In this document: in pieces, positions 49,655 to 57,696 of the stretch
Layout: the number at the start of each line of letters is the position of its first letter
Position numbering within the stretch: the stretch's first letter is position 1
Source of the DNA: CAMDBL01 sp964498125
Lineage (GTDB): Bacteria; Pseudomonadota; Alphaproteobacteria; Rhizobiales; Hyphomicrobiaceae
NCBI GenBank assembly: GCA_964498125.1
Contig: CAZCGE010000025.1
Span: forward strand, 1 to 64,000
Direction: 5' to 3'
DNA: 64,000 nucleotides
Made by a program: the position numbers and the translations under genes
The notes under the pieces: generated by a model
Databases searched by the model: none
Told to the model about the DNA's origin: nothing
What the model saw: the letters and a program-made list of their open reading frames with translations, nothing else

Positions 49655-50584
49655 ATGGCGCTCTTCGTCGAAATTCTGACTGGCGTGACACTGCCGATCA
49701 TCGCCGTGATTACTCTCGGCTGGCTGCTGCAACCCAAGTTGAAGCTCGACGTCGCCAGCCTGAACCGGGTCCAGGTCTATGTGGTGATGCCGGCGTTCCT
49801 GGTGCATTTCCTGGCCAGCGGCAAGCAGCCGATCGCCGTGGTGTGGCCAGTGGCCTACTTCGGCGTTGCCTTGTTCCTGATCCTGATCCCGTTGGGATGG
49901 CTGTCCGCCATCGCCCTGCGGCAGCGCCGGTCGATGGGACCGATGATGGGCCTGGGGACAGCCTACGCCAACGTCGGTTTCTTTGGCATTCCGGTGACCC
50001 AGCTCGCCTTCGGGTCCGATCACTTGATCTACATGTCGGTGATGACCGCGCTGATGACGATCCTACTGTGTACGGCGGGCGTGTGGCTGCTGGCGCCGAG
50101 TGACGGCGGCGGACCGCTGGCCAAGCTCAGGACAGCATTCGAGACGCCGCTCATTCCCTCCGTCGTGATCGGGCTGCTGATCAAGGGCTTCGGCATCGAG
50201 TTGCCGACCGTGGTGAGCCAGCCGATGCAGTTCCTCGGCTCGATTTTCACGCCGCTGGCTCTTTACACGCTCGGCGCGCAGGTGGCCGCCGCCCAAAACC
50301 TCAGTTTCGAGGTCGTGCCGCAGACGCTCATCTTGGTGCTCAAGTTCTTGGTGGCGCCCGCCTTGAGCTGGTGGTTGTGTCTGTTCATGGGCCTGCCGCC
50401 CGACGTCAGCGCCGTGCTGGTGGTCGCGGCGGCAACGCCGGTCGGCGTGCTGATCACTATCTTCGCCGCCGAATACAAGACCGAGCCGGAATTCATCTCG
50501 ACCGCCGTCGTCATCTCGACGGCGCTGTCGCCATTCGTGGTCACGGCCTGGATCATCGCCGTCAAGGTGTACAGGGGCGCATGA
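49655..50584 (+). CDS. AEC family transporter (auxin efflux carrier-like)
   Basis: A 309-residue membrane protein with about ten helices: LTGVTLPIIAVITLGWLL, VAYFGVALFLILIPLGWLSA, GLGTAYANVGFFGIPVTQLA and AVLVVAAATPVGVLITIFAA. The N-V-G and A-T-P-V-G motifs in broken helices are typical of AEC/BART-superfamily carriers, which export malonate, malate or related carboxylates. Auxin transport is not implied in bacteria. Start has GGAGTGGGGG before the ATG. Confidence 0.87.
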   Translation: MALFVEILTGVTLPIIAVITLGWLLQPKLKLDVASLNRVQVYVVMPAFLVHFLASGKQPIAVVWPVAYFGVALFLILIPLGWLSAIALRQRRSMGPMMGLGTAYANVGFFGIPVTQLAFGSDHLIYMSVMTALMTILLCTAGVWLLAPSDGGGPLAKLRTAFETPLIPSVVIGLLIKGFGIELPTVVSQPMQFLGSIFTPLALYTLGAQVAAAQNLSFEVVPQTLILVLKFLVAPALSWWLCLFMGLPPDVSAVLVVAAATPVGVLITIFAAEYKTEPEFISTAVVISTALSPFVVTAWIIAVKVYRGA

Positions 50585-50626
50585 TCGGTCGTGCGGGATT
50601 GCTTGATCAGGCGAGCAGGCGTCTGC

Positions 50627-50750
50627 TAGAGCATTTTCCGCCATAGGGGGCACCGGTTTGGCGTGAGACAAATGCGACAAACAAGGGACTAGAGCATTTT
50701 CCGCCAAAGTGGGCACCGGTTTGGCGTTGAAAATGCGACAAACAAGGGAC
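50627..50750. repeat. TAGAGCATTTTCCGCC repeat, two tandem copies
   Basis: Copies at 50627-50689 (63 bases) and 50690-50750 (61) share TAGAGCATTTTCCGCC, GCACCGGTTTGGCGT, GCGACAAACAAGGGAC. A third copy is at 55655-55715. Within each, GCCAAA and TTTGGC give a small dyad. This repeat type is familiar from Rhizobiales intergenic regions. It lies between the AEC gene and the DUF3126 gene. Confidence 0.9.
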
Positions 50751-50788
50751 TAGAGCGCAGACTGAACGGTTTTGGAGGAAGGCGGCCC

Positions 50789-51193
50789 ATGAACAAGGAT
50801 ATCCCGCGCCTGGAGGCGTACCTGCGCAATGTTTTCGGCACTAAAGCGATCGTCGTGCGGGCGGGTGCGGGCAAGGACACGGCGGACGTGGCAATCGGCG
50901 CGCGCAGCCTCGGCAAGATCATCGCCGACGACGAGGACGGCGAGCGCACCTACCATTTCGAGTGGGTGATCCAGGAAAAGCCGCAACCATTCTCGCCACA
51001 GGAACTGGTGCGCGTGCAAACGTTCATGCGCGAAATCCTCGGCGCCAAGACCCTGTCGGTCCGCGCGCGCGGGCGGCTCAAGGACAGCGCGGAAGTGTTC
51101 GTTGGCGAAGAGTCGATTGCGATCGTGTCCGCCGATCGCGATACCTATCAGTTCCAGATGGCGATATTGGATATCGACCTGGAAGATCTGTGA
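50789..51193 (+). CDS. DUF3126 family protein with duplicated domain
   Basis: A 134-residue protein in which the roughly 65-residue DUF3126 unit appears twice. Unit 1: [40 protein letters not shown]. Unit 2: [55 protein letters not shown]. Usual family members have one unit of about 70 residues. DUF3126 has no known role and is limited to alphaproteobacteria, usually near cysE or carbonic-anhydrase-like genes. It is followed by the gamma-carbonic-anhydrase gene after 44 bases, a probable operon. Confidence 0.85.
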   Translation: MNKDIPRLEAYLRNVFGTKAIVVRAGAGKDTADVAIGARSLGKIIADDEDGERTYHFEWVIQEKPQPFSPQELVRVQTFMREILGAKTLSVRARGRLKDSAEVFVGEESIAIVSADRDTYQFQMAILDIDLEDL

Positions 51194-51237
51194 CAGCTTG
51201 CCTCGAGGGTCGGCTGCACACAAGCACGGAGAAGAAC

Positions 51238-51768
51238 ATGGCGCTGTTCGAACTCGAGGGCCATCGTGTCAAGACGCCGGCCAGTGGCCGCTTCTGGGTG
51301 GCGCCGAGCGCCGTCGTCATCGGGCGGGTCGAGCTGGAAGAGGAGTCCAGCGTCTGGTTCAACTGCGTCCTGCGTGGCGATAACGAGCCGATCCGGATCG
51401 GCGTGGGTTCCAACGTTCAGGAAAACAGTGTGCTGCACACCGATCCGGGCTTCCCGTTGACCATAGGTCCCGGTGTCACCGTCGGCCATATGTGCATGCT
51501 GCATGGCTGCAGCATCGGGCGCGGCTCGCTGATCGGCATCGGTTCGATCGTCCTCAACGGCGCCAAAATCGGCGAGGACTGCCTGATCGGCGCCCACACG
51601 TTGATCCCCGAAGGCAAGGAAATCCCGCCCCGCTCGCTGGTCATGGGCTCGCCCGGCAAGATCATGCGCGAGATCTCGGAGGCCAATCTCGCGTTGATGC
51701 GCATGTCGTCCGACTATTACGTCGACAACTGGAAGCGCTTTGCCGCGGGATTGAAGCCGCAGGGCTGA
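51238..51768 (+). CDS. Gamma-type carbonic anhydrase-like protein
   Basis: A 176-residue left-handed beta-helix of hexapeptide repeats. Metal-site histidines are visible ([17 protein letters not shown]) together with [20 protein letters not shown] and [20 protein letters not shown]. This matches the gamma-CA/YrdA/CaiE-PaaY group; some hydrate CO2 and others are thioesterases or act in complex I-type assemblies, so catalysis is not certain. Start at 51238 has GGAG. It follows the DUF3126 gene. Confidence 0.88.
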   Translation: MALFELEGHRVKTPASGRFWVAPSAVVIGRVELEEESSVWFNCVLRGDNEPIRIGVGSNVQENSVLHTDPGFPLTIGPGVTVGHMCMLHGCSIGRGSLIGIGSIVLNGAKIGEDCLIGAHTLIPEGKEIPPRSLVMGSPGKIMREISEANLALMRMSSDYYVDNWKRFAAGLKPQG

Positions 51769-51805
51769 GGTTTTGAGGCTGAAGCTGGGGTCAAGGCGCG
51801 GCGGC

Positions 51806-52237
51806 TCAGCCGGTGGTCAGATAGCCCCGCATGGCGCTGACTTCCATCTCGACCTCGGCAATGTGGTGCTTGACGACGTCGCCGATCGACACGAGGCCTG
51901 CCAGCTCGCCGCCGTCCAGCACCGGCACATGGCGGAAGCGGCCGGTCGTCATCGTCGCCATCAGCTCATCCAGCGTGGTGCTCACCCGGCAAGTCACCAC
52001 TTGCTGGGTCATCGCAGCACTGACGGGTAAGGCCAGCGCTTCGACGCCGTTCTGGCCGATGGCGTGGATGACGTCGCGCTCGGAGATGATGCCGAGCACA
52101 GCGCCGGTCTCGGAGGTAATGACGATGGCGCCGATCCGCTTGGCCGACAGGCGGCGGGAAATATCGAGTAGCGTCGTATCGGAACGTGCGGTCACGACCG
52201 CACGACCCTTGAGCTTCAGGATTGCGGCGACGTTCAT
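51806..52237 (-). CDS. CBS domain pair protein
   Basis: A 143-residue protein that is one CBS (Bateman) pair: VVTARSDTTLLDISRRLSAK, IGAIVITSETGAVLGIISER, DVIHAIG, then VTCRVSTTLDELMATMTTGR, FRHVPVLDGGELAGLVSIGD. CBS pairs bind adenine nucleotides and sense energy state. The GIISERD motif is typical of the HPP/YtoI-like two-domain CBS proteins of alphaproteobacteria. The start at 52237 (MNVAAILKL) was chosen; sequence further upstream is low complexity. The gene ends 38 bases from the carbonic anhydrase-like gene, facing it. Confidence 0.88.
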   Translation of the reverse strand: MNVAAILKLKGRAVVTARSDTTLLDISRRLSAKRIGAIVITSETGAVLGIISERDVIHAIGQNGVEALALPVSAAMTQQVVTCRVSTTLDELMATMTTGRFRHVPVLDGGELAGLVSIGDVVKHHIAEVEMEVSAMRGYLTTG

Positions 52238-52450
52238 GGCGCTCGGCCTCCCTTTGAAAGGGCCGGCGAGTGGAAATCGGCACGGCGAGGGCGCGATCGG
52301 CGCTTTGTTGGCGCCTTGGGCGTGCCGTGGAGATCCGACCAACCGGCCTTCTCGAACTCGACCCTCGGCTGTCGAAGGCTTACGCACTTCGTTACCAGCA
52401 GTGTGCCAAAATGGCGCAGCGCGCGCAAGCGCCCTCAGCCGGCGGCGCCA

Positions 52451-53179
52451 TTATGCATTAACGCCGCTGTCCTGCGCCGTGACCTTGCCCTCGAAAAAGC
52501 CAAAGGTGAGGAAGCCTGCCAGGAAGCCGCCGATATGGGCCTCCCAGGCGATGCCGCCGCCCGAGGTCACGCCGCCGAGGCCGAGCAGGGCCAGGACATT
52601 GGCCGCAAGCCAGACGGCGATGGCCAGCAGCACGCGCCGATCCGTCAACGCCTGCCGCAAGGGCATGGTCGGGATGCTCTTGGGCGCATGCTGCATTTGT
52701 CGCAGACCGCTGGCGCCGCCCCGAGCATTGAACAGAAAACGAAAAATGCCACCCAGCAGCCCCGAGATGGCGCCTGAGGCGCCGACAACCGGTACCATTT
52801 CATCGAAGTTGGCGATCAGGAATGCCACAGCGCCGGCGATACCGCAGACCAGGCTCAAGGCGATAAAGCGCGCCCCGCCGATGCGGTGCGTGATGGCGCC
52901 GCCAAACGCCAGCAGCCAGAGCGCATTGAGGATCAGGTGGGTCGCATCTCCGTGCACCAGCATGTGCGTCACGAATGACGTGAGGGTGGCGAGGGATCCG
53001 CCCGGCAGGTTCGCCGCCTGGCCCGTCAGCCGCGTCGGGATGAACGCCAGCGCCAGCGTCCACCATTCACCATCTGCCGGCGGCAGCAAATCGAGACCAA
53101 TGTGGACGGCGACGATGATCAGGAGGGCGCCAGCGACTGCGGCCGGCACGTTGAATATGGGCTCATGGGGCTGCGGCAC
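52451..53179 (-). CDS. Rhomboid family intramembrane serine protease
   Basis: A 242-residue membrane protein with six helices or more. The catalytic serine is in VPVVGASGAISGLLGG and the catalytic histidine in AWEAHIGGFLAG; HGDATHLILNALWLLAFGGA contributes the conserved H..N oxyanion region. An Ala-rich N-terminus leads to the first helix AAVAGALLIIVAVHIGL. Substrate unknown; bacterial rhomboids act on membrane proteins for quality control or signalling. It is on the minus strand, 213 bases upstream of the CBS gene. Confidence 0.9.
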   Translation of the reverse strand: MPQPHEPIFNVPAAVAGALLIIVAVHIGLDLLPPADGEWWTLALAFIPTRLTGQAANLPGGSLATLTSFVTHMLVHGDATHLILNALWLLAFGGAITHRIGGARFIALSLVCGIAGAVAFLIANFDEMVPVVGASGAISGLLGGIFRFLFNARGGASGLRQMQHAPKSIPTMPLRQALTDRRVLLAIAVWLAANVLALLGLGGVTSGGGIAWEAHIGGFLAGFLTFGFFEGKVTAQDSGVNA

Positions 53180-53388
53180 GCAGGCGTTTCCTCTCGAGGC
53201 ATTCCCGTTACGTGCGGGAGCCCGGCCTGCTGGGTGGCCGGGCGCCTTGCAGCGGCCCTCGGGAGGGTGGACGCGCCGTCAGTCGGGTTGGCATGGAACA
53301 TGCTCCCGCCAACGCAACTCCTACCACGAGACTAACGGTCGTCTCAGAACGACACAAATGAGTTTCCAGGGCAAGAAACGGCAGAACC

Positions 53389-54030
53389 ATGAAACACAAG
53401 ACCAGCCAACGGCTCTATGCGTACTGGAACGAGGTGCGCGGCACGCGCCTTGCGCCGACCCGGCTTGAGATCGAGCCCATGCAGATTGCGTCCTGCCTGC
53501 CCGAGACGTTCGTGCTGGAGTGCAAGGATGCCCAGACCTATCCTTTCCGGCTGGCTGGCACACGGATGTGCCAGCAGTTCCAAACAGAATTCCAGGGCAG
53601 AAACTTTCTCGAGGGCTGGAGTTCGATCGATCGCGTGATCCTGGAGCGGGCGCTGTCCTCGGCCGCGCGCGGCGGCGGGGTGGTCCACGCCGAGGTCGTG
53701 GTCTATCCGCGCGAGCGGACCCGACAGGCCACCATCGAACTGGTCATCATGCCGATGGTGCATCTGAACAACACTTCAAGCCGCTTTCTCGGCGGCTGGT
53801 CGGCGCTCGATGCTCCGAACTGGCTTGGTGGCGAACCGATCGCGTCCCGCACCCTCACAGTCTGCGATATCATCCAGCCGCATGCGCCGACGGAAGATTT
53901 GCTTGCGACGGACGAGCGGCAATCGCCGATCCAGGCCCATACTCGCACTGGACGACTCGTCCGCGTCGATGGCCGCAATTTTCGCGTCTATGACGGCGGC
54001 TTGAAGCACGAAAACAACAACGAGAACTAA
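53389..54030 (+). CDS. PAS_5 (DUF1457) domain protein
   Basis: A 213-residue protein: LYAYWNEVRGTRLAPTRLEI, CLPETFVLECKDAQTYPFRL, AGTRMCQQFQTEFQGRNFLE, VVVYPRERTRQATIELVIMP. This matches the PAS_5 fold family of alphaproteobacteria, whose role is unproven (a ligand sensor is likely). No output domain is attached. It precedes the PilZ protein gene by 165 bases on the same strand, as in related genomes, suggesting a shared signalling setting. Confidence 0.86.
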   Translation: MKHKTSQRLYAYWNEVRGTRLAPTRLEIEPMQIASCLPETFVLECKDAQTYPFRLAGTRMCQQFQTEFQGRNFLEGWSSIDRVILERALSSAARGGGVVHAEVVVYPRERTRQATIELVIMPMVHLNNTSSRFLGGWSALDAPNWLGGEPIASRTLTVCDIIQPHAPTEDLLATDERQSPIQAHTRTGRLVRVDGRNFRVYDGGLKHENNNEN

Positions 54031-54195
54031 GCGTTTCCCGAGCAGCGGCGGGGTCCGGGTTGCATCCAGAAACAGTGCTGGCGTTAGGTCTTCATTAAAC
54101 CCTGGAAAGCATACTCCCCTCGCGCTGCCGACGACGTGCCTCGATCGAGGAACGGCCGAGCATCGCCTGCCGCCGTTGCCGATTTCTGGGGTGTT

Positions 54196-54828
54196 ATGCC
54201 TGCCCAGCCCGAATTGACCAGCCCACAACCGTCAGCCCAGCCCGAGGCTGGATTGGCCGTTGAACGGCGCGCTCACCGGCGCTTTCCTATCGTCTTGTTC
54301 GGTCGCTTCATGCGCGGGAACAAGCATGAATACCCATGCAAGTTGCAAGATATCTCCGCAGGCGGCGCCTCACTGATGTCGCCGATCACGCCTGAGCCGA
54401 ACGAACGCATCGTTGCCTACCTCGATCAGCTCGGCGGCATCGAGGGCAAGGTCGTGCGCATATTCGAGGGCGGCTTCGCCATCGATCTCGTGGCGACCCA
54501 GTACAAGCGTGAAAAACTGGCCGCGCAAATCACCTGGCTGATCAATCGCTCGGCGATGGGCGGCATCGAGGATCGCCGGCACGAGCGCATGCCGATCCAA
54601 AATCGCCAGTCCAAGCTCGTTCTTGCCGACGGCACCGCGATGGCATGCAAAGTGCTGGATATTTCACTATCGGGCGCCTCGATCGAGACTGCGGCGTGTC
54701 CGGCGCCGGGGAGTGACGTCGTGCTGGGAAAGCTGCGCGCGCGGGTGGTGCGCTGTCACGAGGGCGGCATAGCGGTCGAGTTCACGGATCTCAATGATGC
54801 GGAGGCGCTGCGCAAGCATTTCAATTGA
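54196..54828 (+). CDS. Tandem PilZ domain protein (c-di-GMP receptor)
   Basis: A 210-residue protein with two PilZ-like domains. Domain 1: RRAHRRFPIVLFGRF and DISAGGASLMS; domain 2: DRRHERMPIQNRQSKL and DISLSGASIET. The first has a good RxxxR plus DxSxxG c-di-GMP binding set (RRAHR, DISAGG); the second has RRHER and DISLSG as well. It is therefore a likely receptor for the second messenger cyclic di-GMP. The start at 54196 gives MPAQPELTS; no enzymes for c-di-GMP turnover are nearby. Confidence 0.9.
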   Translation: MPAQPELTSPQPSAQPEAGLAVERRAHRRFPIVLFGRFMRGNKHEYPCKLQDISAGGASLMSPITPEPNERIVAYLDQLGGIEGKVVRIFEGGFAIDLVATQYKREKLAAQITWLINRSAMGGIEDRRHERMPIQNRQSKLVLADGTAMACKVLDISLSGASIETAACPAPGSDVVLGKLRARVVRCHEGGIAVEFTDLNDAEALRKHFN

Positions 54829-54917
54829 GGTTGCGCCTTGGTCGAGGATGGCTGGTCTGAGCCTTTCCTTAATCAAGCCTTGAAAAGGCCAAACCAATTC
54901 GAAACGAATAAGCCGCA

Positions 54918-54944
54918 AATACATCTCAAATTGAGAGGGGCGGC
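54918..54944 (+). repeat. 27-bp inverted repeat, left copy
   Basis: AATACATCTCAAATTGAGAG followed by GGGCGGC. The exact reverse complement stands at 55778-55804. The pair flanks the BTLCP peptidase gene and about 830 bases between their inner ends. Confidence 0.92.
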
Positions 54945-55015
54945 TTACCGATAGTGACACGGTCTTGCGGTAATATCCCGTGTCTTGGGCAGTGTGTAGC
55001 GTGGCGGGGCTGTGT

Positions 55016-55657
55016 ATGGACGTGTTGCGTAAGGTATTGCGTCGGGGCGCATTGTGCGTCGCTGCCGCAGGAATGATGGTCGGGGCCGGGGCACCGGCAT
55101 CGGGCGAGCAGAGCGCATTCATGCGCGTGTTCGGCACGGTGCAGCCACCGTATGGCTTCCTGCTGTTCTGCGAGTCCAATCCGACCGAGTGCAGGGACAG
55201 CGCCGTCACGGAGCAGCGCGTGTCCGCGCTACCGGAGCGTTTGGCCGAGCTCGACGCAGTGAACCGCGCGGTCAACAAGGCCATTCAGCCCGCGACCGAC
55301 ATGGAAATTTATGGCGTGTCCGAGCATTGGACCATCCCGACAGCGCGGGGTGATTGCGAGGATTATGCTCTGCTCAAGCGCCAGATACTGATCAAGCGCG
55401 GTTGGCCGGTGAGTTCGTTGCTGATGACGGTGGTGCGCGACGAGCGGGGCGAAGGTCATGCCGTACTGACGGCGCGGACCACGCACGGCGACTTCGTTCT
55501 CGACAACAAGGTCGACGATTTGCGGCTGTGGTACAAGACGGGGTACGATTTCGTCATGCGCCAGTCTTATCTCAGCGCTCGGGTGTGGATGTCGCTGGAC
55601 CCGCGCCACGTCGGTCATCCTTCGATCTCGGCTGCCGGCCGCGAGCAGTTGCGCTAG
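55016..55657 (+). CDS. Transglutaminase-like cysteine peptidase (BTLCP/DUF920)
   Basis: A 213-residue exported peptidase of the BTLCP group. A signal peptide (RGALCVAAAGMMVGAGAPAS) is followed by YGFLLFCESNPTECRDS and the catalytic triad in RGDCEDYALLKRQIL, GEGHAVLTARTTHG and VLDNKVDDLRLWY. LapG, the c-di-GMP-controlled adhesin protease of Pseudomonas, belongs here, and the preceding gene encodes a PilZ protein, but no LapD-like partner is present, so function is open. The TAG stop at 55655-55657 is the start of a repeat. The whole gene is bracketed by a 27-bp inverted repeat. Confidence 0.88.
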   Translation: MDVLRKVLRRGALCVAAAGMMVGAGAPASGEQSAFMRVFGTVQPPYGFLLFCESNPTECRDSAVTEQRVSALPERLAELDAVNRAVNKAIQPATDMEIYGVSEHWTIPTARGDCEDYALLKRQILIKRGWPVSSLLMTVVRDERGEGHAVLTARTTHGDFVLDNKVDDLRLWYKTGYDFVMRQSYLSARVWMSLDPRHVGHPSISAAGREQLR

Positions 55658-55754
55658 AGCTTTTTCCGCCAAAGTGGGCACCGGTTTGGCGTAGAAAATG
55701 CGGTAAACAAAGGACTAGAGCGCTTTCCCCTGATTCAATTGGAGTGGAAAGCGC
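55655..55754. repeat. TAGAGC repeat plus short hairpin
   Basis: TAGAGCTTTTTCCGCCAAAG starts a copy (55655-55715) of the family seen at 50627-50750. The element is followed by AGCGCTTTCC (55719-55728) / GGAAAGCGC (55746-55754), a 9-bp stem. The first TAG closes the BTLCP gene. It lies between convergent genes. Confidence 0.88.
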
Positions 55755-55777
55755 GCTAGAGGCGGCCTTTGGGCCGG

Positions 55778-55804
55778 GCCGCCCCTCTCAATTTGAGATG
55801 TATT
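55778..55804 (-). repeat. 27-bp inverted repeat, right copy
   Basis: Exact reverse complement of 54918-54944, with the palindromic core CTCAATTTGAG. See the left copy. Confidence 0.92.
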
Positions 55805-55872
55805 CAAGGCACATCAGTCCCATAGGGCTGATGCTTGCTGATCGCCGAGGTTTTGGCGTGGCCGGCGGGCCG

Positions 55873-56826
55873 TCAGTGCTGGGCTTGCAGGCCCCGCTCG
55901 AGGGTGCCACGCCGGCGGCGGACGTCGACCTCGCGCACAATATCCTCGATCTCGCGCATGGCAGCGGCCCGGCCGCGTTCGATCGTCTCGCCGGCCCGAT
56001 GGAACTCGAACAGGCCGATGTCGCCGAGTTTCGGGTTGATGATGACATCGGGCGGGTCTCCAGCCAGTCGAGATCGGGCGATGCGGTCCTGCACGATGTT
56101 GAAGGCATCCAGCATGACGCTGGAGATCCCCGGGGCATTCTCTCCGCGTCCAAAGAGCTGGAGTTGCAGCAGTTTGCGCGCAGAACGTCCCAGCCCCGAC
56201 AAGGCGGGTTCGGGCTCAGTGGCGTCCGGCTCCGATCTGGCCTCGAAGTCCGAGATCGGAGTTCCATTGCCGAAGACATCCGAGTTGACGTTGACGGCAA
56301 TGACATAGCGGGCGCCGAAAGCGCGGCACACCGATACGGGAATAGGGTTGACGAGGGCCCCATCGAACAGCCAGCGGCCCTGGATGTTGACAGGTTTGAA
56401 GATGCCGGGCAGGGCATAGGATGCGCGCATGGCATCGACCAGCCGGCCCCGCGACAGCCAGACTTCATGGCCGCTGCCGATCTCCGTGGCGACGGCGGTG
56501 TAGCGACGGTCGAGATCCTCGATGCGATGGTCGGTGAGGTGTTCCGCGAGCTTGGCGTTCAGCCGGTGGCCGGAGATCAGGCCGGAGCCGGCGAGGTTGA
56601 AATCCAGGTAGCCGAAGACGCGCCGGCGGGTCAGCTCGCGGGCAAAATCCTCGAGCGGTGGCAGCTTGCCGGCGACATAGCAGCCGCCGATGACGGCGCC
56701 CATGGAGGTGCCGGCGACGATGTCCGGCCTGATGCCGGCGTCGTGCAGCACTTGCAGGACGCCGATGTGGGCCCAGCCTCGGGCCGCTCCGCCGCCCAGC
56801 GCCAATCCGATCTTTCCCGTTACCAT
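55873..56826 (-). CDS. Patatin-like phospholipase (RssA-like)
   Basis: A 317-residue patatin-family lipolytic enzyme with the Ser-Asp dyad: oxyanion GGGAARGWAHIGVLQ, nucleophile GTSMGAVIGG, and the DGA box WLFDGALVNPIPV. Relatives cleave acyl chains from phospholipids. The C-terminal part (residues 200-317) is less conserved and is Arg/Glu-rich near the end. No signal peptide, so probably cytoplasmic with peripheral membrane binding, as in the RssA/YchK group. Start MVTGKIGLAL. Confidence 0.9.
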   Translation of the reverse strand: MVTGKIGLALGGGAARGWAHIGVLQVLHDAGIRPDIVAGTSMGAVIGGCYVAGKLPPLEDFARELTRRRVFGYLDFNLAGSGLISGHRLNAKLAEHLTDHRIEDLDRRYTAVATEIGSGHEVWLSRGRLVDAMRASYALPGIFKPVNIQGRWLFDGALVNPIPVSVCRAFGARYVIAVNVNSDVFGNGTPISDFEARSEPDATEPEPALSGLGRSARKLLQLQLFGRGENAPGISSVMLDAFNIVQDRIARSRLAGDPPDVIINPKLGDIGLFEFHRAGETIERGRAAAMREIEDIVREVDVRRRRGTLERGLQAQH

Positions 56827-56994
56827 GGCAGCTTCTTACAGCTCCAATTGCGTCAGCCCCTGCAGAGGCCCCAGCATGCCGCGTACCAAGTCGCCCGAAT
56901 CAACACTGGTCGCTTGCAAGTATACCAAATCCAAGCTTAAGACCGTCCTACCACAGCTCCAGGTAGTGGCCCCGCCAGCCTCGACAATCAGGGG

Positions 56995-57435
56995 TTATGC
57001 AGGTCGTGGCCCAATGAATTCGAGCCGCAGGTCCCCACCGTCGGCCTGGCGCAAGGATACGCGGCGATAGAAACAGCTCGGCGCGCCGGTGTGGCAGGCA
57101 ACTCCGGCTCCGGCCACTTTGACGCTCAACCACAGCACATCCTGATCACAGTCCGTCATCATTTCGATGACGCTGAGCTGGTTGCCGCTGTCCTCGCCTT
57201 TGCGCCAAAGCTTGCCGCGCGAACGGCTCCAGAAGTGAGCCTGGCCGGTGGCCAGCGTCTGGGTCAGCGCCTCGGCATTCATGAAGGCAAACATCAGTAC
57301 CGCGCCGCCGTCGTGGTCGGAGACGATGGCCGGGATGAGGCCATCGGCGTCGAACTTCGGGGTGAAGGCCGAGCCGTGCTCGATGTCTTGAGCAGCGCCG
57401 CGCGCACCGAAGGTCGGGGTGGGAGTTTGGCTCAT
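56995..57435 (-). CDS. hisI: Phosphoribosyl-AMP cyclohydrolase HisI
   Basis: A 146-residue PRA-CH enzyme opening the purine ring in step 3 of histidine synthesis. Conserved motifs: [49 protein letters not shown] and [11 protein letters not shown], giving the zinc cysteines (two in [10 protein letters not shown]). It is stand-alone, not fused with HisE. The start at 57435 gives MSQTPTPTF. In many alphaproteobacteria it is near patatin and folE genes; only the patatin gene is seen here. Confidence 0.94.
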   Translation of the reverse strand: MSQTPTPTFGARGAAQDIEHGSAFTPKFDADGLIPAIVSDHDGGAVLMFAFMNAEALTQTLATGQAHFWSRSRGKLWRKGEDSGNQLSVIEMMTDCDQDVLWLSVKVAGAGVACHTGAPSCFYRRVSLRQADGGDLRLEFIGPRPA

Positions 57436-57696
57436 GGTGGGGCTCCTGGGGCTTGCGGCAGCAACTTTGACCGCCGATCTCAATCGGGCGATCCGCACAT
57501 TGGCTCATGGCAGCCGCGCGGCCGGCGGATGATGGCCCGCCATGGGACTTGAGATCGCGGCTCTGCTACACCATTGTATGCAGCGATCCGACAATGGCAG
57601 CGCCGCGGTGAGCCGACCTTGCAGCCCATATAGGGCGTCACCGTGACCCAAGGGAAGTGCGTTGGCGCAAACCGCCAGGATGGGAGCTGACGAGGC

